In this document: piece by piece, positions 61,533 to 64,000 of the stretch | Numbering within the stretch: position 1 is the first letter of the stretch | Layout of the letters: each line of letters opens with the position of its first letter | Assembly: GCF_001039355.2 (NCBI RefSeq) | Contig: NW_019774681.1 | Span: 96,632-160,631, forward strand | Source of the DNA: Lingula anatina | Taxonomy: Eukaryota > Brachiopoda > Lingulata > Lingulida > Lingulidae | Reading direction: 5' to 3' | Length of the DNA: 64,000 nucleotides | Translations under genes and position numbers: made by a program | Notes under the pieces: generated by a model | Told to the model about the DNA's origin: nothing | Seen by the model: only the letters and a program-made list of their open reading frames with translations | Databases searched by the model: none

Positions 61533-64000
61533 AAGAAAGGGAGAGAGAGAGATTTAGGGATAGCGAATGTACATGTATGACAAATTAAAAATAATCCAAT
61601 GTTCAAATCCGTCCGTTATCAGTTACATTAGCATAAATTCTAGTTATAGAAAGTTAACTTCGGTAAACATTTCTAAATTAAAACCTATTTGACAAAACAA
61701 CAACAATAAATAAAAAGGTCAAATTTTGTTTTCCAATGGAATGACTAGTAGACGTTCAGATTCTTCACATTGATTTTTTGTTCCATTGCACAGTGTGAAC
61801 TCGTGTAGACTTGCGTGATAGATTTTAAATTTTCGTTCACAAAGTTCTCACGTCCAAGTCACGCAACGACTTAAAGAACACCTAGATTGTTAGGCAATGC
61901 TGGATGCTCAGAGTAATCATATTTCTTTACTAATCGCTGGTGTGATTAATATCATTAAAAGTAATGAGAAAACCTGGACAGCTGGAGGAACGTAGCCCTC
62001 ATTTGTTTCTTGGTCCTCGTGAGAAAAAAATGGCACGGAGTGTAAGGTGTTATGAAAGTCATAGCTTAGTTAGAGATAATAGGAATGGATCACTATGACG
62101 ATATTTTCCAGCACTAAATAATAGAGGTAAACGAATGTTTAAATCAATGAACTTGTATGTCTCAGAGTTTTTTTTTTTATTCCTTCTCCAGCTTTTTTTT
62201 CGGTTTGAGCTCGTAAGCGCGGAGCTGTACGTAAAATCCCCTTCGAACTCTCTAACTTAATTTAACAAGTAGCCAGAGAAGGATACCGAAAATTTCGGCT
62301 CGTAAAGTGGTCTCAGCTGTGCTTGCCACAATTTGACTCCGCAGCGGTGTCATTATGCAACATCGCAGAGGAAGAAAACTTATGCAACTGTCCAGCTTGC
62401 CATTAGGTCATACTGCACGGCGTGTAAATATTGTAACCAAGAACCGTGTTTACAGACAGTCTGGGAATTTACTTGCTTTAATTCCAAAATCAGACATGCT
62501 AAAAGGGGGGACGTGGCCGGATTCTGGTTTGAAAAAGTTATAATCTTTAAGTCTTCTTCTAATCAATGAAATGTAAAGCCTTCTTGTATCTGTAAATAAT
62601 GGGAATTAAGAAGGTGACATATTCTACAATGAAGGTGTCTTTCAGCCTGAGTTGCTAGCGATACTATTGATCATATCTGACACAAACTGTTTTCTTCGCA
62701 TTGATTGAGTGGTTGCTTTACAAAAAAAAATGTTTATAGTATTCCATTGTGGCAGCCACTCCTCCAATGACTTGGCCTGCCGCACTATTTCATAATTCTG
62801 TTTTTGTAAAATTTCTGTCGAGGAAATGAGAGACAAAGCTTTCGTGTTGCCTTTCATTCTCAGTTTACAAATCTTCGTGGTCCCCACCGTGAGCTCCACG
62901 GTATGGTAGCACAATGTTGAATAACAGTTCGATAGTATGTTTGTTTCACCGCTTCCTCACCCCGCGTGATGTAATGAGATTATGAATATAAACGCTAAAA
63001 ACAGATATCTTGCTGAGCCAGGCAACAATCTCTTCGAAAAGACATCACAAAGATACTATCAATACACCATGCTAAAGTATTTTCAATTTGATAACTTGTC
63101 ACGTCATCGATGACGTAAATGGGTCAGAGGGTCCTGAAACATTGGCCCTAACCGAATAGGTTGCCGTCCAGCATTTTTTTAAAAATTATTTTTGCTTCAA
63201 CTTTTTTGTTTTTCTTTTTTAAAGATAGCCAACTCACACAGTTTTTGCTTTTATGTTCAGTCATATTTATATCGTATAATAGCACATTGTTGACAAAATC
63301 TCAGACACACTAGGCCCCCAACAGCTTTCAAGAAGTCCACCGATGAAAGAATTTATTTTTCATTTTATTAAACTTATTCTTAAAATCATAGCTGCGGTGC
63401 AGTGCCAGGGGATGTTTAATAACGATCTTCTAAAACGATTTTAACTATATTAAAACACGGGAGCATTGCCCGTATAAATACCCACAGGCCTACTTTCATT
63501 GGAAAAGCTGGGATGTGCTCGGCGGGCAGGAACTTTGCAGACGATCTCCCATGGAGAGTTACGTAAGATTGAGATAGGCTGATTGCGTAACCGGTAGGTG
63601 GAGCGACAAACGTACTACTGGATCTTTAATTTCTTTGCTGAAACAATTTTCTCCATCGAAAAGGAGAGAGGGAAATTTTATAAGAAACGTGCGTGCATTA
63701 TGGTCAATGGGTTGAAAATTAATAACCATTCACGTCATTGCGTTATAGCTCAGCTTAAATAGGACCTGCATTGAAAGCCAATCGTGCTGCCATGATTTTA
63801 ATCCTGTTAGTGGTGTTATATCATAATGCGACCCTTTTCACTAGATCTAACTGCTAAAATTGATCGTACCAGACAGACAGATGTTGTGCAACTTAATTCA
63901 GTGCAAACCGGTAAAGCACCTGACCGGCTCGTTTGCTTGTCACACCACACTACTACTCAACGCCAACTAGTGCAGCAGATGAATAACGCTGTGAGCAGGA

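Larger units (their letters stand above)
47830..64000. other. Gene-free region upstream of the bZIP gene
   Basis: About 16 kb with no coding exon that I can support. Contents: a perfect 22-bp hairpin (49784-49832), a 24-bp tandem repeat (52405-52474), T/A and G/C homopolymer runs (56645-56669, 56958-56988, 57738-57758), a CAGA run (about 60636-60656), a CA run (61045-61072), a TG run (61480-61526) and PAR-bZIP-type sites at 55571 and 63558. It may hold distal enhancers of the bZIP gene; this is inference from its position. The minus-strand frames at 57143-57361 and 62642-62914 look somewhat protein-like but match nothing I know. Confidence 0.5.

Noticed and set aside
61424-61606. 60-codon minus-strand frame with a (His-Thr)n stretch
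   Set aside because: Translation of the TG microsatellite.
62642-62914. 90-codon minus-strand frame with protein-like composition
   Set aside because: No recognised family, no splice partners and no start context; possibly a decayed mobile-element piece, but unsupported.

Overview
This window is animal nuclear DNA, most likely from a marine invertebrate. It has AT-rich intergenic sequence, GT-AG introns, long microsatellites (TA, CT, CA, TG, AAAT, GATA, CTA), homopolymer runs, several small palindromic transposons, and signs of high heterozygosity. The genes fit an invertebrate deuterostome such as an echinoderm, hemichordate or amphioxus, but a lophotrochozoan cannot be excluded. Nothing is prokaryotic: no operons, CRISPR, rRNA or tRNA were seen.

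I could assemble four genes from the sequence. (1) 6947-11817 (+): a three-exon gene for a 118-residue membrane protein with a signal peptide, a Thr-rich stalk, one membrane segment and a Cys cluster; I do not recognise the family. (2) 18590-15503 (-): a metallothionein gene with a TATA box, a metal-response-element match, a non-coding first exon and three coding exons; its 3' end is unresolved. (3) 20155-29336 (+): a nine-exon ADP-ribosylarginine hydrolase (ARH1/ADPRH) gene encoding 360 residues with the catalytic acidic residues intact. It lies head to head with the metallothionein gene, about 1.5 kb between start regions. (4) 47298-46375 (-): a single-coding-exon bZIP factor of the PAR/CES-2/Giant class without a classical PAR domain, isolated in long gene-free DNA.

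The ADPRH locus is the odd part. Exon 2 has a decayed partial copy just upstream. Exon 6 occurs twice (24493 and 26774), with all seven differences at third codon positions. Exons 8 and 9 plus about 3.4 kb of downstream DNA occur twice in tandem (27480-32706 and 32708-37790). A single undetermined base sits exactly at the tandem junction (32707), and another (26568) lies just before the second exon 6. Unmerged alleles in the assembly are therefore a serious alternative to real duplication with alternative splicing.

The rest is intergenic or intronic: 1-6.9 kb, 12.8-15.1 kb, 37.8-45.7 kb and 47.6-64 kb. It holds simple repeats, inverted-repeat elements, short tandem repeats, a perfect 22-bp hairpin and possible bZIP sites, but no gene I can support. 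I see no clearly new multi-gene system. The points most worth following are the duplicated ADPRH exons, the metallothionein 3' end, the unassigned membrane protein and the inverted repeat array inside ADPRH.
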